Positions 53,266-62,676 of a stretch of 64,000 nucleotides of DNA are shown piece by piece. Location: assembly GCA_018825305.1 (NCBI GenBank), contig JAHJEO010000022.1, positions 62,001-126,000 of the forward strand, given 5' to 3'. The stretch is from Gammaproteobacteria bacterium. GTDB taxonomy: Bacteria > Pseudomonadota > Gammaproteobacteria > Burkholderiales > Rhodocyclaceae. The notes below the pieces were generated by a model, which worked only from the letters and a program-made list of their open reading frames with translations, searched no databases and was not told the origin of the DNA. Made by a program: the position numbers and the translations under genes. Numbering within the stretch: the first letter of the stretch is position 1; each line of letters opens with the position of its first letter.

Positions 53266-53571
53266 TTAGCGACAATGCCCACCAAGTTCAAATGGATCAA
53301 GCCAGTTCTGGCACAGATACCGCGCCACCACTGACTGCCAGCCTGCCCCACCACTGATGCGCCCGCATTTCTGACTCAGAGTGAAATCCTTTGTCACGCC
53401 CAGGACAATGCCGAGCGTCCAGTTGATCGCCACATCCAGCGCAAAGCCACAGAGCACCACGAGGCCGCCGGCAATCTTGACCTCAATACGGAGGAAATTC
53501 CAGTTCGCCTTCAAGCCGGCGTAGCTAAGAAACAGCACCCACAGCAGCGGGATGGCGAGCAGGTAGATCAC
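53266..53571 (-). CDS. Prophage membrane protein at the element end
   Basis: 101 residues with a hydrophobic N-terminal segment (MIYLLAIPLLWVLFLSYAGL) and a second in GLVVLCGFALDVAINWTLGIVLG. The tail SVVARYLCQNWLDPFELGGHC is a conserved ending of small phage proteins at the end of the tail module in betaproteobacterial prophages. Function is unknown, maybe lysis-related. It is the last gene before the attachment site, 60 bp away, and overlaps the next gene upstream by 4 bases. Confidence 0.65.
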   Translation of the reverse strand: MIYLLAIPLLWVLFLSYAGLKANWNFLRIEVKIAGGLVVLCGFALDVAINWTLGIVLGVTKDFTLSQKCGRISGGAGWQSVVARYLCQNWLDPFELGGHCR

Positions 53572-54047
53572 GGGGCGACCTCGGGGATGACGATGATGGC
53601 GCGGCGCAGGCCAGCGATCTGCTGGTCATGCTCATACAGCTTTGCAAAGCCGGGAGAGAACTCAGGGCCGGCCTTGTCGAGAAGCTGTTCGAGGGTCACG
53701 CCGGCCAGCGCAGCCTTGCTGGCGAAGTCGGTTATAAGGTACTCGCGCGTCACCCGTGCATAAGGGTTGCCGCCCTCCATAGCCACAATCTGAGCCTGCA
53801 CCTTGGCGTTGTTCGCGGAGTCGATCTGCTCCTGCGACTTGCGCGGATAGGCCACATACGGCGCGTCGTCCAGTTCATCAATGCCATGGGTTTCAGCCCT
53901 GTAATCAGCGGGCGGCTGCGGCGGATCAACCCACTCCAGCAGATCGCGTGGCACAGTCGGGTGGCGCGCGCCGGCTTCGTCGGTGTATATGGCGAAAGCG
54001 TTGAGGCGCTTGCGCGTAATCTTGTGAATGCTGATCTTGTCCATCAT
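53568..54047 (-). CDS. Phage protein near the tail fibre, possible assembly chaperone
   Basis: 159 residues. RLNAFAIYTDEAGARHPTVPR then proline-rich ADYRAETHGIDELDDAPYV, and a helical part ending EHDQQIAGLRRAIIVIPEV. The placement directly after the tail fibre gene is where tail fibre assembly chaperones usually lie, but no chaperone motif is certain. Overlaps by 4 bases on both sides. Confidence 0.6.
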   Translation of the reverse strand: MMDKISIHKITRKRLNAFAIYTDEAGARHPTVPRDLLEWVDPPQPPADYRAETHGIDELDDAPYVAYPRKSQEQIDSANNAKVQAQIVAMEGGNPYARVTREYLITDFASKAALAGVTLEQLLDKAGPEFSPGFAKLYEHDQQIAGLRRAIIVIPEVAP

Positions 54048-55645
54048 GGGTTTCCTTTCGCTGTATTAGGTGCGCGAACAATGTCACCGAACAGCTTTCC
54101 GGTGACGCTCACGGAATAGGTATTGCTGCCGGTGTTGTTGTAGCTGGATGAAGCGGTGCGAACCTTGAACCCGCCTGCCGTCTTGTCAGCATGAGTTCCC
54201 CACGTCACGGCATTGCCGTTGATCGTCATGGTTTCCGGGTTCCCCTTGAGCCATACGAATGGGCCATCGGCATTCAGGTTGCCGTCGAATGTTCCGCTAG
54301 TGGTTATCGAATCGCCTGTTGGTCGGTTCGCCGTGCAGAGGGACTTGAAGCCGGTGGGCGGCGTGTAGGCGAAGGGGCGCTGGCCGAAGTTGGCGTACCA
54401 TCCTCGCCCTGCATTGTACCCACCAAACCACGGAGTTAGCTCTTTACCCGTCAATCCCGTACTAAAGGCTACACCTTGGCTTACGTTATTTTTATAGAAT
54501 GTAATGGTTCCTGCATCTAAGTCCAGTGCAACACCTACAACGTCATTGGCCGTAAAGCTTGCACCATAGCTAAGACCTGCACTGCCATTGCCATATTTTG
54601 TTCCACCATCCAGATACGTCCATGATTCTGTAGGGGCAGCATACGCCTCGGTAGGAGAAGCCGAGGGGGTTGCAACGCCTATCATAGTAAACGATGGGCT
54701 GACACATGTACCCTCAAAATACAATTTTCCAGAAGTTACATATTGTGATCCTCGATAATTCCACCAGTAAGCTCCGGGGGTAGCACAATATAATGACGCT
54801 TGGCTAATTGCAGACGACGTTGTTGGGGATAGTGGATTCAACGTGGCATAGTTATTCGTCGGCGTGTCCGTCATCCAGTCGTAGGTGACACCTGCCGTGG
54901 TGCTGATACCGCTTGGAGTCCAGTTGTTTGCGTTCCCGCTGCGGTCGTAGCAGAGTGTGGTAGCAGAGGTGCCGTCGTTGAACTTGAGGAATGATCCGCT
55001 TGTGCCGTAGCTTGCAGATGATCCGCTATCTACCCATATCCCATCTGTATTCACGCTGCCGAAGTTAGCCGGGGTCGGCTGCGATCCGCTCCACGTCCCG
55101 ATACGGTATTGCGTCAAATAGCCGTCGAAGTAGTCGCTCGCCGCCGTAGGATTTTTACCTATGACATGAGCAATGCTGTTGTGCATTGTCTTTGCAGTAC
55201 CAGCGGTAATTCCACTGCGAGCATCTGTTCCCCAAGCCGTCATCTCGGCAAAGGTTGAGACAGTTTCGCTGCGCTCATAGACGCGCAACCTCTGCACTGC
55301 CGTTCCGTTGCTGGCGTCATAAACAACCAGCGCCGCACCCCATGCGGTCGGGTCGCGGAATACGCGCGTCGATACGAGCCGCGCCGTCCCGGCGATAGTC
55401 ACGCAAAACTGGTCTGCCGCATTGAAGAATACAGAGTCGGCAGAAGCGGTATCCGCCCCATGCATGTATTGCAGGACACCGAGCCGGCCGCGCTTGAACG
55501 GGAGATAAATCCACCACTTGTCACGGTCGCCGCCAGATGCCGGCGTTGTGTAAGAGATGGAAGCGCTATTGCTCGCCCGGAAGCGCAAAGAGTTGTCTAT
55601 GGAATAGGCGCTTACAGAGCCGCCACCAATGTGTCCTACTATCAT
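54044..55645 (-). CDS. Phage tail fibre/receptor-binding protein with SPRY-like domain
   Basis: 533 residues, Ser/Thr/Gly-rich. The C-terminal part has a SPRY/B30.2-like stretch: FTANDVVGVALDLDAGTITFYKNN, followed by GWYANFGQRPFAYTPPTGFKSL. It ends with a short trimer-like tail. It probably binds the host surface. Part of the gene (about 54400-54850) is more AT-rich than the flanking tail genes, as expected for exchanged host-range segments. Overlaps its neighbours by 4 bases. Confidence 0.75.
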   Translation of the reverse strand: MIVGHIGGGSVSAYSIDNSLRFRASNSASISYTTPASGGDRDKWWIYLPFKRGRLGVLQYMHGADTASADSVFFNAADQFCVTIAGTARLVSTRVFRDPTAWGAALVVYDASNGTAVQRLRVYERSETVSTFAEMTAWGTDARSGITAGTAKTMHNSIAHVIGKNPTAASDYFDGYLTQYRIGTWSGSQPTPANFGSVNTDGIWVDSGSSASYGTSGSFLKFNDGTSATTLCYDRSGNANNWTPSGISTTAGVTYDWMTDTPTNNYATLNPLSPTTSSAISQASLYCATPGAYWWNYRGSQYVTSGKLYFEGTCVSPSFTMIGVATPSASPTEAYAAPTESWTYLDGGTKYGNGSAGLSYGASFTANDVVGVALDLDAGTITFYKNNVSQGVAFSTGLTGKELTPWFGGYNAGRGWYANFGQRPFAYTPPTGFKSLCTANRPTGDSITTSGTFDGNLNADGPFVWLKGNPETMTINGNAVTWGTHADKTAGGFKVRTASSSYNNTGSNTYSVSVTGKLFGDIVRAPNTAKGNP

Positions 55646-56241
55646 GCCAAGCTTTCCGAAGCAGTACAGTAAGCGTTCGTCCCGTCGCTGATGTAATCCA
55701 CGCGATAGGTGCCGGATGCAGAGATACGTGCCAGTGCCGTTGTGCTGATCTTGGTATTCGCGTGGGCAGAGATGGCGTAGTTCGCTCCGTTAATCAGGAT
55801 TACCGAGCCGCTGAGTCCATCCGCTTGATTGGTGAAGGTGAGCGTTACTCCCGCAGATGGCGTACATTTGAAGTTCTGCTTGGCCGACAGGTCGAAGCTG
55901 CCGTCGTTGTCGGTGAGAATGGCGGAGCGTTGCGGAACGGTGAAGTTCTGTGCTACGTCCGTCTTGGCTGTGTCGGCGTCGTAGGCTTGGACATCGGTGC
56001 CGATGACCAGGCCCACCGGCACGCCGGTGGATAGTGTGCAGATGCTTATCCAGGCGCTATTGGCCGAGTTCCGTTGTTTGAGTATCCCGCTGGTGGTGTC
56101 AGCCCACCACTGGTAGGCGAATGTCGTCGTCGGCGCTGTGTCGCCGCTGTTCTGGCTGACGATGGCGGCGAGAGCGGTGTTGAGGTCCGCGCGGAATGAT
56201 GCGCCGGCGGCGTTGGCGATGTCGTAGTCGTGTTGGGCCAT
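55642..56241 (-). CDS. Phage tail protein, probable fibre component
   Basis: 199 residues. QHDYDIANAAGASFRADLNTALAAI, SGDTAPTTTFAYQWWADTTSGILKQRN and VDYISDGTNAYCT are typical of small phage tail/fibre attachment proteins that join the host-specificity protein to the fibre. It lies between the large tail-tip protein and the fibre gene, consistent with an adapter role. No further domain is recognised. Confidence 0.75.
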   Translation of the reverse strand: MAQHDYDIANAAGASFRADLNTALAAIVSQNSGDTAPTTTFAYQWWADTTSGILKQRNSANSAWISICTLSTGVPVGLVIGTDVQAYDADTAKTDVAQNFTVPQRSAILTDNDGSFDLSAKQNFKCTPSAGVTLTFTNQADGLSGSVILINGANYAISAHANTKISTTALARISASGTYRVDYISDGTNAYCTASESLA

Positions 56242-56253
56242 GGTCTATGTCCT

Positions 56254-59200
56254 TCAGGCGGGGTGTCTGGCGCGTACCGACAGGGTGTCGATGGCGATGT
56301 TGTGGGTGGCGCTGCCGCTGGCCAGGTCGAGGCGGAAACGGGCGGCGCGGCAGGAAAAATCCCCGACGAAAAAAGGCACCCACCCCCCCCATGCCGGGCT
56401 GCCAGTGGGGTCGTCGTCGGTTGTGGAAATGAATAAAGTGGCGTCGCAATCATTGACGGAACTACCGTCGAAGTCGCTCCAGCCATCAATCAGATTTATG
56501 CGCGAGTCGAGCATGTCGCCTGTGTCGAAACTGGTGGCGCCGATGGTTGCGTCGAAGCGGCGCACGGCCACGGTGGCAAGGTCAAGCGGCGCGGAGAAGT
56601 CGTAGCTGCCGGCGGCAGCGATGCCGCCGAGTGAATCCATCTTGGCCCAGTCGTCCATCAGGTCGGCGATGGAGTCGATGGGTGTGGCACCATCGAGTAG
56701 CAGCGTGGAGTCAACGACGACGGTGCCGCTCTTGGCGCCAGTGAATACGGTGTGCTGCGTGCTGGTGCCATCGGTGACCCAGCCTGTCACCAGCGCCTCG
56801 GTGGCGACGAAACTGGCTTCGTTGTCGGAATAATTGCCGGTGGAGTCGATGAACTTGGCCATGTAGGTGCCGGTCATCAGCGGCAGCGCGGCGCCGATGG
56901 CGTCGCCGGAAAATTCGTCGAGGATGATGCCGTTAATCCATGTCGCGCCGGTCGTCAGCGGCGAATGTCGCACCACCACGCGCCCGCCGACCTTGACGTC
57001 GAGGTCGGCTGTGGCAGCCCATGCCGCGGCTGCGGCGCCGTTGTTGTTGATGACGGTGAAGGTGGAGACATCGCCGGGGGCTTTGAGCTTGCCGTAAATA
57101 TATGGCGCGTAGGTATAGGGCAGCGAGACGCGGTCGATCACATCGACGGCATAGATCAGGAACTCATGCACGCCGGAGGTTACGCCGCCGATCTGGATCA
57201 CCGTGGCGGTGGTCTCGACGCGGTTCCACGGCCCGGCGGGGCTGCGCCAGTCGATGCGGTATTTTTGTGTTTCGCCAATCCAGGCCAGCGTGACTGCCGC
57301 GCCGACCACGCCCGGCGCGGCGAGGTAGAGGGATTCGGTGTGGGTGACACTCCATGGCGCGTCGGGGATGCCACCAGCGACAAGCTGCGTGTCCGGCGCC
57401 GGGTCGATCAGGGTGGCGTCGCCGTAATTCCAGGCGTAGCTGGCGGCGGCTTCTTCCTGCAGGATGAGGTCGATGGCGGCGGTTTCGGCGCGGCTCCAAC
57501 TTATTACGCGGAATTCCTTGGCGACCCAGCCGAGGTGCGGCAGGGTGATGGCCTTGGTGTCGCCGACGCAGACGTCGAGCAGGCGCGGCATGCCCGGCCA
57601 GGTGACGACGATGCCCTGGCGCGCGCGGTCCATGGCCATCTTGGCCACGCGCTGCGCCATGATGGCATTGCAGGTGAACGGCAGGGTGAGGTCGCGCGGG
57701 ATCTCTTCGCCGCCGTCGGCGGCGACGTAGGCGCTGTTGCGCTGCATGGGAAAGTCCTGCGGCAGCCAGCCGCGCGCCGGATCGACGAAGGTGCCGCGGA
57801 CGGCATTGAACAGGTCGGCGCGCGGCACGCGCGGCTCGACGCGCAGCGCCCCGCGCAGGTCGTCCATGGTCAGGGCGGCGCCGACCGGCGCGGTGTAGGC
57901 GCCGGCATGCAGCAGCCACTTGCCGGCCTGCCACACGTCGGTGCCGCCGTTGCTGCTGATGAGGGCATTGAGCACGTCGGTGGGGCGCTGGCCGAGGTCC
58001 ACCACGCCATTGCTGGTGTAGCGCTTCTGCGTGGTGCCGAGCGCATCTACCGTCACCAGCTCGTCGCAAATGTTGGCCGATGCGATGACGCTGGCGTCGT
58101 CGATCTCGGTGTCGTCGCAGCCGAAGCCGAGCGGATGCGTGAGGTAGTCGCGTTCTTGCAGCTTGGGGTTGTCGCTCCACAGCGTGAGCCCGGTGCGAAT
58201 GTCGTACAGCTTTCGCCCCTTCACCACGGCCTTGATGTTGGGAATGCCGCGCGGATAGACGTCCTTGGAATACACCAGCGAGGCGATGAGGTAGGTCACG
58301 CCGCGCAGTCGGTGGGCCGGCGTCCAGCCGACATTCATGGCGACCAGCTCGGCATCGGCTGCCTGGTCGGGGCTGCCCAGGTGCTTGCGGATGCGCGCGA
58401 GGTAGCTCGTGCCCGAGGCGGTGGTGTAGGTGATGGTGATGTTGGCGCCGTTGGATGCGCTCGCCGACATCTTGATGACGGTGCCATTGACGCCGAATTG
58501 ACGCCACGGGATATAGCCGAGGCCGGCATCCGACGGGTTGTTCTTGCGCATGTTCTGCGCGACGTTGTCGAAGCCGACGTTGGTCCAGGTGCCGCCGCCG
58601 TCGAAGTACGGCGTTCCGGTCGGGTTATTGGCCGTGGTGAGGCCGGTATCGGTGATGGTGATGGAGACCGGCGCCTGCGGCAGGGTGACGTATTTGAACT
58701 GGAACTGCGTGGCCGGCGTGCGGTTCACCAGTTGCGCGTCGGACTCCTGCACGACCAGCGTGCCGCCGGGCGAGGTCGGCTGGTAGTAGCGCCCGGACGT
58801 TGGGTAGCCGTTGGCATCGAGCGGGCCGAGCGGCTCGTCGTTGAAATAGACATCGCCGATCTCTTCGGATTCGCCGTGGCACAGCGCGATCACCAGGTGC
58901 AGGGTGCCGTAGTTGTCGTTGCTGGTGGCGAACACCACCGGCCCGGAGATCATGGCCTGGCCATACACCATCTGCCGGTTGGCGATGGTCGAGCGCAGCA
59001 TGTGCGTGCGCGTGGTGGCCATGGCGCCGAAGGCGCTGCCGTTGGCCGAGGGCGTGGCGTTGGCCCCGCCCGAGCCGCCGGAAGACAGCAGCGACGAGAG
59101 CCCGCGGGTGATGGCATATTGCGTGCCGACCTGAATGGCGGCCTGCCCGGCGAACACCAGCGCCGTGGTGGCAGTGACCCCGATGGTGCTGGATACGCTG

Positions 59201-59280
59201 CCCCAGAAGCCGGCCTCGAGGATGGAGGCGGCTACGTAGCCTTCGGCGGCGGCCCAGGCGGCGGCGACTGACGACGGCAT
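56254..59280 (-). CDS. Phage tail-tip / host-specificity protein (J-like)
   Basis: 1008 residues from ATG 59280 (MPSSVAAAWAAAEGYVAAS). An N-terminal hydrophobic stretch (TTALVFAGQAAIQVGTQYAI) is followed by HLVIALCHGESEEIGDVYFND and the central tail-tip domain. Later fibronectin-like and sheet-rich segments are typical of J-like proteins. It forms the tail tip that contacts the host. Upstream in-frame sequence past 59280 is a shadow of the next gene. An eight-C run (56383-56390) near the C-terminus keeps the frame. Confidence 0.82.
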   Translation of the reverse strand: MPSSVAAAWAAAEGYVAASILEAGFWGSVSSTIGVTATTALVFAGQAAIQVGTQYAITRGLSSLLSSGGSGGANATPSANGSAFGAMATTRTHMLRSTIANRQMVYGQAMISGPVVFATSNDNYGTLHLVIALCHGESEEIGDVYFNDEPLGPLDANGYPTSGRYYQPTSPGGTLVVQESDAQLVNRTPATQFQFKYVTLPQAPVSITITDTGLTTANNPTGTPYFDGGGTWTNVGFDNVAQNMRKNNPSDAGLGYIPWRQFGVNGTVIKMSASASNGANITITYTTASGTSYLARIRKHLGSPDQAADAELVAMNVGWTPAHRLRGVTYLIASLVYSKDVYPRGIPNIKAVVKGRKLYDIRTGLTLWSDNPKLQERDYLTHPLGFGCDDTEIDDASVIASANICDELVTVDALGTTQKRYTSNGVVDLGQRPTDVLNALISSNGGTDVWQAGKWLLHAGAYTAPVGAALTMDDLRGALRVEPRVPRADLFNAVRGTFVDPARGWLPQDFPMQRNSAYVAADGGEEIPRDLTLPFTCNAIMAQRVAKMAMDRARQGIVVTWPGMPRLLDVCVGDTKAITLPHLGWVAKEFRVISWSRAETAAIDLILQEEAAASYAWNYGDATLIDPAPDTQLVAGGIPDAPWSVTHTESLYLAAPGVVGAAVTLAWIGETQKYRIDWRSPAGPWNRVETTATVIQIGGVTSGVHEFLIYAVDVIDRVSLPYTYAPYIYGKLKAPGDVSTFTVINNNGAAAAAWAATADLDVKVGGRVVVRHSPLTTGATWINGIILDEFSGDAIGAALPLMTGTYMAKFIDSTGNYSDNEASFVATEALVTGWVTDGTSTQHTVFTGAKSGTVVVDSTLLLDGATPIDSIADLMDDWAKMDSLGGIAAAGSYDFSAPLDLATVAVRRFDATIGATSFDTGDMLDSRINLIDGWSDFDGSSVNDCDATLFISTTDDDPTGSPAWGGWVPFFVGDFSCRAARFRLDLASGSATHNIAIDTLSVRARHPA

Positions 59281-59702
59281 CAGCCCACCCTCCAGCATGG
59301 GCCGAGGCCCGGCGCGGTGATGGGCAGCGGCAGCAGGCCGGCCGGCCCGAGGACTGCGACCGAGCCGCCAAGGCAGACACCGATGTGCTCGCCGGCATCG
59401 TCCTTGAACAGCACCAGGTCGCCGCGCTGCGCCGAAAAAGTCGGCGCTGGTGACACGCCGAGGGTGGCGGTGATGGCGGCTTCGAGGTCGCGGGCAATGG
59501 CGGCGATGGCTTTCAGCGCCGCGCGGCGGGTGGTGTATTCGCCGGCAAAGCGCGGCCAGAAGTCTTCGCCGGTCATCGCCGCGATGCAGGCGCAGGCGAA
59601 GCGCAGGCAATCCCACTCGCCGAGGCGATAGGGGCGCGAGGTGGCGGCGGCGACCACGTCGGCCAGGCGCTCTGGCCAGTCGGATGTTCTTACCAGCCCC
59701 AT
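59280..59702 (-). CDS. Phage tail assembly protein, DUF6950/NlpC-like
   Basis: 140 residues from ATG 59702 (MGLVRTSDWPERLADVV). RPYRLGEWDCLRFACACIAAMTGED resembles the Cys-containing opening of NlpC/P60-like or DUF6950 tail proteins, and GDLVLFKDDAGEHIGVCLGG supplies the later His. It may cut cell-wall peptides or help tail-tip assembly (lambda K-like position). The start of the tail-tip gene shares the base at 59280 with its end. Confidence 0.75.
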   Translation of the reverse strand: MGLVRTSDWPERLADVVAAATSRPYRLGEWDCLRFACACIAAMTGEDFWPRFAGEYTTRRAALKAIAAIARDLEAAITATLGVSPAPTFSAQRGDLVLFKDDAGEHIGVCLGGSVAVLGPAGLLPLPITAPGLGPCWRVG

Positions 59703-60247
59703 CGCAGTTCCTTGTCGACCATGCTGGTCACAAACTCGAAGCCGAGGTCGCCGGGATAATCGATCTGCTGGTCTTCGTGATTGAAGCGGCGGATACGCGG
59801 GCGGCCCCAGTCGGCCAGGCGCGACTCGGCTGATACGGTGATGCTGGCGGTGTCGCCGAGGTCGATGGACATGACATCCATGCGGCCCCAAAACACCAGC
59901 ACCGGGTCGGCGATCATGGCGTGGCTGGTCGGGTCGAGCGGCGCCGCCCACACCTTGCAGGCACGCCCCTGGTACTGCTGGCCCAGCGCCCGCGCGATGT
60001 TGGCCGCCGGCACGCCGGAGATGCGGAAACTGATGCCGCGCGCCTCCAGCGCCGCGCCTTCGTTGATGGCATCCATGCTGCCCAGGCTGCCCAGGCCGAG
60101 CCAGTCGTAGCCGTTCCAGGCGTAGGTCACCGGCGAGTTGTTCACGCGCACGAAGCCGTCGGGGAAGTCCATCTCCACCAGCACGATGGCGGTGGCGTGG
60201 GCGGCGGTTACCGCGGATTCTGCAGCGGACGTCAGGCCGCGGCTCAT
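59690..60247 (-). CDS. Phage minor tail protein (DUF2163-like)
   Basis: 185 residues from ATG 60247, overlapping its upstream neighbour by 4 bases and its downstream neighbour by 13. ATAIVLVEMDFPDGFVRVNNSPVTY, LVFWGRMDVMSIDLGDTASITVSAESRLADWGRPR and RRFNHEDQQIDYPGD match small tail proteins of the GTA/rhizophage-like siphovirus order (between the DTT-like protein and NlpC-like protein). Structural role near the tail tip. Confidence 0.75.
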   Translation of the reverse strand: MSRGLTSAAESAVTAAHATAIVLVEMDFPDGFVRVNNSPVTYAWNGYDWLGLGSLGSMDAINEGAALEARGISFRISGVPAANIARALGQQYQGRACKVWAAPLDPTSHAMIADPVLVFWGRMDVMSIDLGDTASITVSAESRLADWGRPRIRRFNHEDQQIDYPGDLGFEFVTSMVDKELRWGW

Positions 60248-60846
60248 GTCCAGCACTCCACGGCGGAGACCGCCACGGTCGAGACCAATCCGGGGCGGGT
60301 GAGCACAGCGAAGGCGTCTTCGGACAGCATGAAGGTCGCCGTCGGCTGGTTGGTCGTGATGGTCGCGTTGTCGGCCGGGCTGGCGCGCAGCGGCGGCTCG
60401 AGGGTCAGCGTCATCTCGCCCGAGCCGTCGGCGGTGGCGTCGGCGACGACCATCTTGAGCTCGCCATTCACGCCGATGAAATCGCCGGCCAGCAGCGTGG
60501 TGCCGACGGTGCAGCCGTCGATCAGCAGCGTGGTGCCGGACTGGCCGGCGCCTTTGACCAGCGGCGTGCCGCTGATGGTGCCGCGCGGCGTGGGGCGGGC
60601 GAAGTTGTGCAGGGTAAAGCGCCCTGCCCGGCCGCGCAGCCTGGCCATGAAGGCGCGCAGCAGGGCGGTGTCTGCTTCGAGCAGGTTTTCCATGGCGAAT
60701 GACACCTCCCAGCGCGCGCCGGGGAATTCGACCGTCTGCGTCGCGCCGGACAGCGGCGACTGGAAGGCGACTGTGTTTGACTTGAGCCGCCACTCGCATT
60801 CGCGCGGGGCGCTGCGGGTGAGCGTGGGCCAGGCGATGGCAGTCAT
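60244..60846 (-). CDS. Phage distal-tail-like structural protein
   Basis: 200 residues. WPTLTRSAPRECEWRLKSNTVAFQSPLSGATQTVEFPGARWEVSFAMENL matches the typical opening of distal tail or M-like proteins of siphoviruses. A strand-rich C-terminal half follows. The gene lies immediately after the tape measure gene in the order tube, chaperones, tape measure, this gene, minor tail protein, NlpC-like, tip. Confidence 0.75.
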   Translation of the reverse strand: MTAIAWPTLTRSAPRECEWRLKSNTVAFQSPLSGATQTVEFPGARWEVSFAMENLLEADTALLRAFMARLRGRAGRFTLHNFARPTPRGTISGTPLVKGAGQSGTTLLIDGCTVGTTLLAGDFIGVNGELKMVVADATADGSGEMTLTLEPPLRASPADNATITTNQPTATFMLSEDAFAVLTRPGLVSTVAVSAVECWT

Positions 60847-62676
60847 TTAGCCGCCCCTCCGCTGCGCGTTGCCGATGGCGGCGAGCGTGTCCTGCTTGGT
60901 GCGAGCCATCATCATGGCGATGGTGGCCATGTCGGTGCGGCTGTCTATCTGGTAGCTCAGATTGACGGTGATGGGGGCGGCGCCGCCTGGGCTCGCACCA
61001 TTCGGAATCACCGTCCCCGCCATGCCGGGCACAAGTATCTCAGGGCCATTCTCGCCGACGACGTAGAACTGCCCGGCGCTGACCGGGCCGCCCGCGGCAC
61101 GGCCACCACCGAACAGCCCGCCGATGATGTCGCCGGCCTTCTTGCTCGCCCAGTCCACTCCTTTTGCCACCAGATCACCGGCCGGCTCTGTGACAAGTTT
61201 TCGCAGGGCGATGCGGGCGATGTCCTGCTCTATCGCCTTCAGTACATCCGAAAAACTCTTCCCCTGAATGATGGCATCCTCGAAGGCGCTGGAAAACGAC
61301 AGGCCCATGTCGCGGGCGAAGTCGTTGGTTTTCTGTGCCTCGTCGCCAACGCCCTTTAGCTTGTCGATCTCGGCATCCATCGCCTCGTTGATGCGCCAGG
61401 TGGCCTCCAGCCGCTCGGCGTCGCTCAAGCCTTCGAGGTTGGCCACTTCTTCGAGCTGCACGCGGTATTTCTGCAGCGGGTCGATCATGTCGCGGTATTT
61501 GCGCAGCGCGCTTTCAGCGGCGGCGTTGGCCTTTTCGCGCTCGCGGGTTTCGGCGCGGGCGGATTCGACGGCGCGCTTTTCGGCCTCGATGCGCATGGTT
61601 TCTTCGCCGCCGGTGGCGTAGTAGTCGTCGAGCTGGTTCTTCTGCCCCTGCTCGATCATGCGCTGCAGTTCTGACTTGCCGGCCTTGGCGCCTTTGGCAC
61701 CCTCCGGGCGGACCAGCAACTTGTTGGCCGCGGCCATGGCCGCCTTTTCTGCCTCTGAGTTGGCACCCGGCGGCGCCGGAACGCCCGGCGCAGCGGAGGA
61801 AGATTTGACGCCGATGCGGCCGGACGACTCGCGCTTCAGAGGTTCCTGGCCGATGCCGGCCAGCGCATTGGCCGTTTGCGCGAACTCGATGTAGCGGGCC
61901 AAGCCCTTGCCGATGGCGCTGCCTTCGCTCAACCATTTCAGCGCCTTCTCGGCGCGGTCGCCGCCGGCGGCGACATCGCCGAGGAATTGGGCAACGCCAA
62001 CGAGGCCATCCATCAGCGGCAGCAGGCCATTGATCGCGGCGGACTTCGCCGAGAATCCGAGATCGTCTAGCGCATCGTTGAATCGCCCGGCCTTGGGCGC
62101 CAGCTCGGCCAGCTTTTCCGCATAGGCCGCCGACTTCGCCTGCATTTCGGCCAGGCCCCTGCTGCCCAGATTGAGCATCGGGATCATGTCCATGCCAGCC
62201 TTGCCGAAGAGCTGCACGGCCAGCGCGGTCTTTTCCATGCCGTCGGGCAGGTTGGCGAAGATGTTGGCCAGCTGCGTGATGGCGACGTTGGCGTTGGTGG
62301 TGGAGATGCCCATGTCTTTCAGGCGGTCTCCATACTGCACCATGTAGGTCGATAGCCCCTTGACGCCCTTGGCCACGGTTTCGAGGCTGGTGCCGGACAA
62401 TTGGGCGGCGTACTGCCAGGCCCCAAGGTCGCGTATGGAAATGCCGACGCGCTCCGACAGGTCGTTGAGGTTGTCGGCCGCGTCGATGGCGCCCTTGGCG
62501 AAGGAAATCAGCGCGCCGGCAGAGAAGGCGCCGGCCAGGCCACCCAGCGCTGTCTTGAGCGCACCGAGTCCGGCGGCGCTGCCGCCGAGCTTGTCGAGCG
62601 CGCCGCCGACCTTGCCCAGCGTGGCGCTGGCGCGGTCTTCGGCGGTGAGGATGATGCTGGTGCGGTTATCAGCCAC
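60847..62676 (-). CDS. Phage tail tape-measure protein
   Basis: 609 residues. TSIILTAEDRASATLGKVG at the start and a hydrophobic stretch (LGGLAGAFSAGALISFAKGA) precede long helical coiled-coil sequence (e.g. AEKRAVESARAETREREKA). The size fixes tail length in siphoviruses. Near the end, GRAAGGPVSAGQFYVVGENGPEILVPGMAGTVIP is a conserved tape-measure ending. It overlaps the frameshifted chaperone gene by 8 bases. Confidence 0.88.
   Translation of the reverse strand: MADNRTSIILTAEDRASATLGKVGGALDKLGGSAAGLGALKTALGGLAGAFSAGALISFAKGAIDAADNLNDLSERVGISIRDLGAWQYAAQLSGTSLETVAKGVKGLSTYMVQYGDRLKDMGISTTNANVAITQLANIFANLPDGMEKTALAVQLFGKAGMDMIPMLNLGSRGLAEMQAKSAAYAEKLAELAPKAGRFNDALDDLGFSAKSAAINGLLPLMDGLVGVAQFLGDVAAGGDRAEKALKWLSEGSAIGKGLARYIEFAQTANALAGIGQEPLKRESSGRIGVKSSSAAPGVPAPPGANSEAEKAAMAAANKLLVRPEGAKGAKAGKSELQRMIEQGQKNQLDDYYATGGEETMRIEAEKRAVESARAETREREKANAAAESALRKYRDMIDPLQKYRVQLEEVANLEGLSDAERLEATWRINEAMDAEIDKLKGVGDEAQKTNDFARDMGLSFSSAFEDAIIQGKSFSDVLKAIEQDIARIALRKLVTEPAGDLVAKGVDWASKKAGDIIGGLFGGGRAAGGPVSAGQFYVVGENGPEILVPGMAGTVIPNGASPGGAAPITVNLSYQIDSRTDMATIAMMMARTKQDTLAAIGNAQRRGG

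Noticed and set aside
56383-56390. Eight-base C run in the tail-tip gene as a phase-variable tract
   Set aside because: The run is short and the frame is intact; no evidence of switching from one sequence, and tail-tip proteins are not usually controlled this way.
56752-59271. 839-codon plus-strand open frame opposite the tail-tip gene
   Set aside because: High-GC shadow of the J-like gene: low-complexity His/Arg/Asp-Gly-rich translation, no domain, opposite a convincing phage protein.
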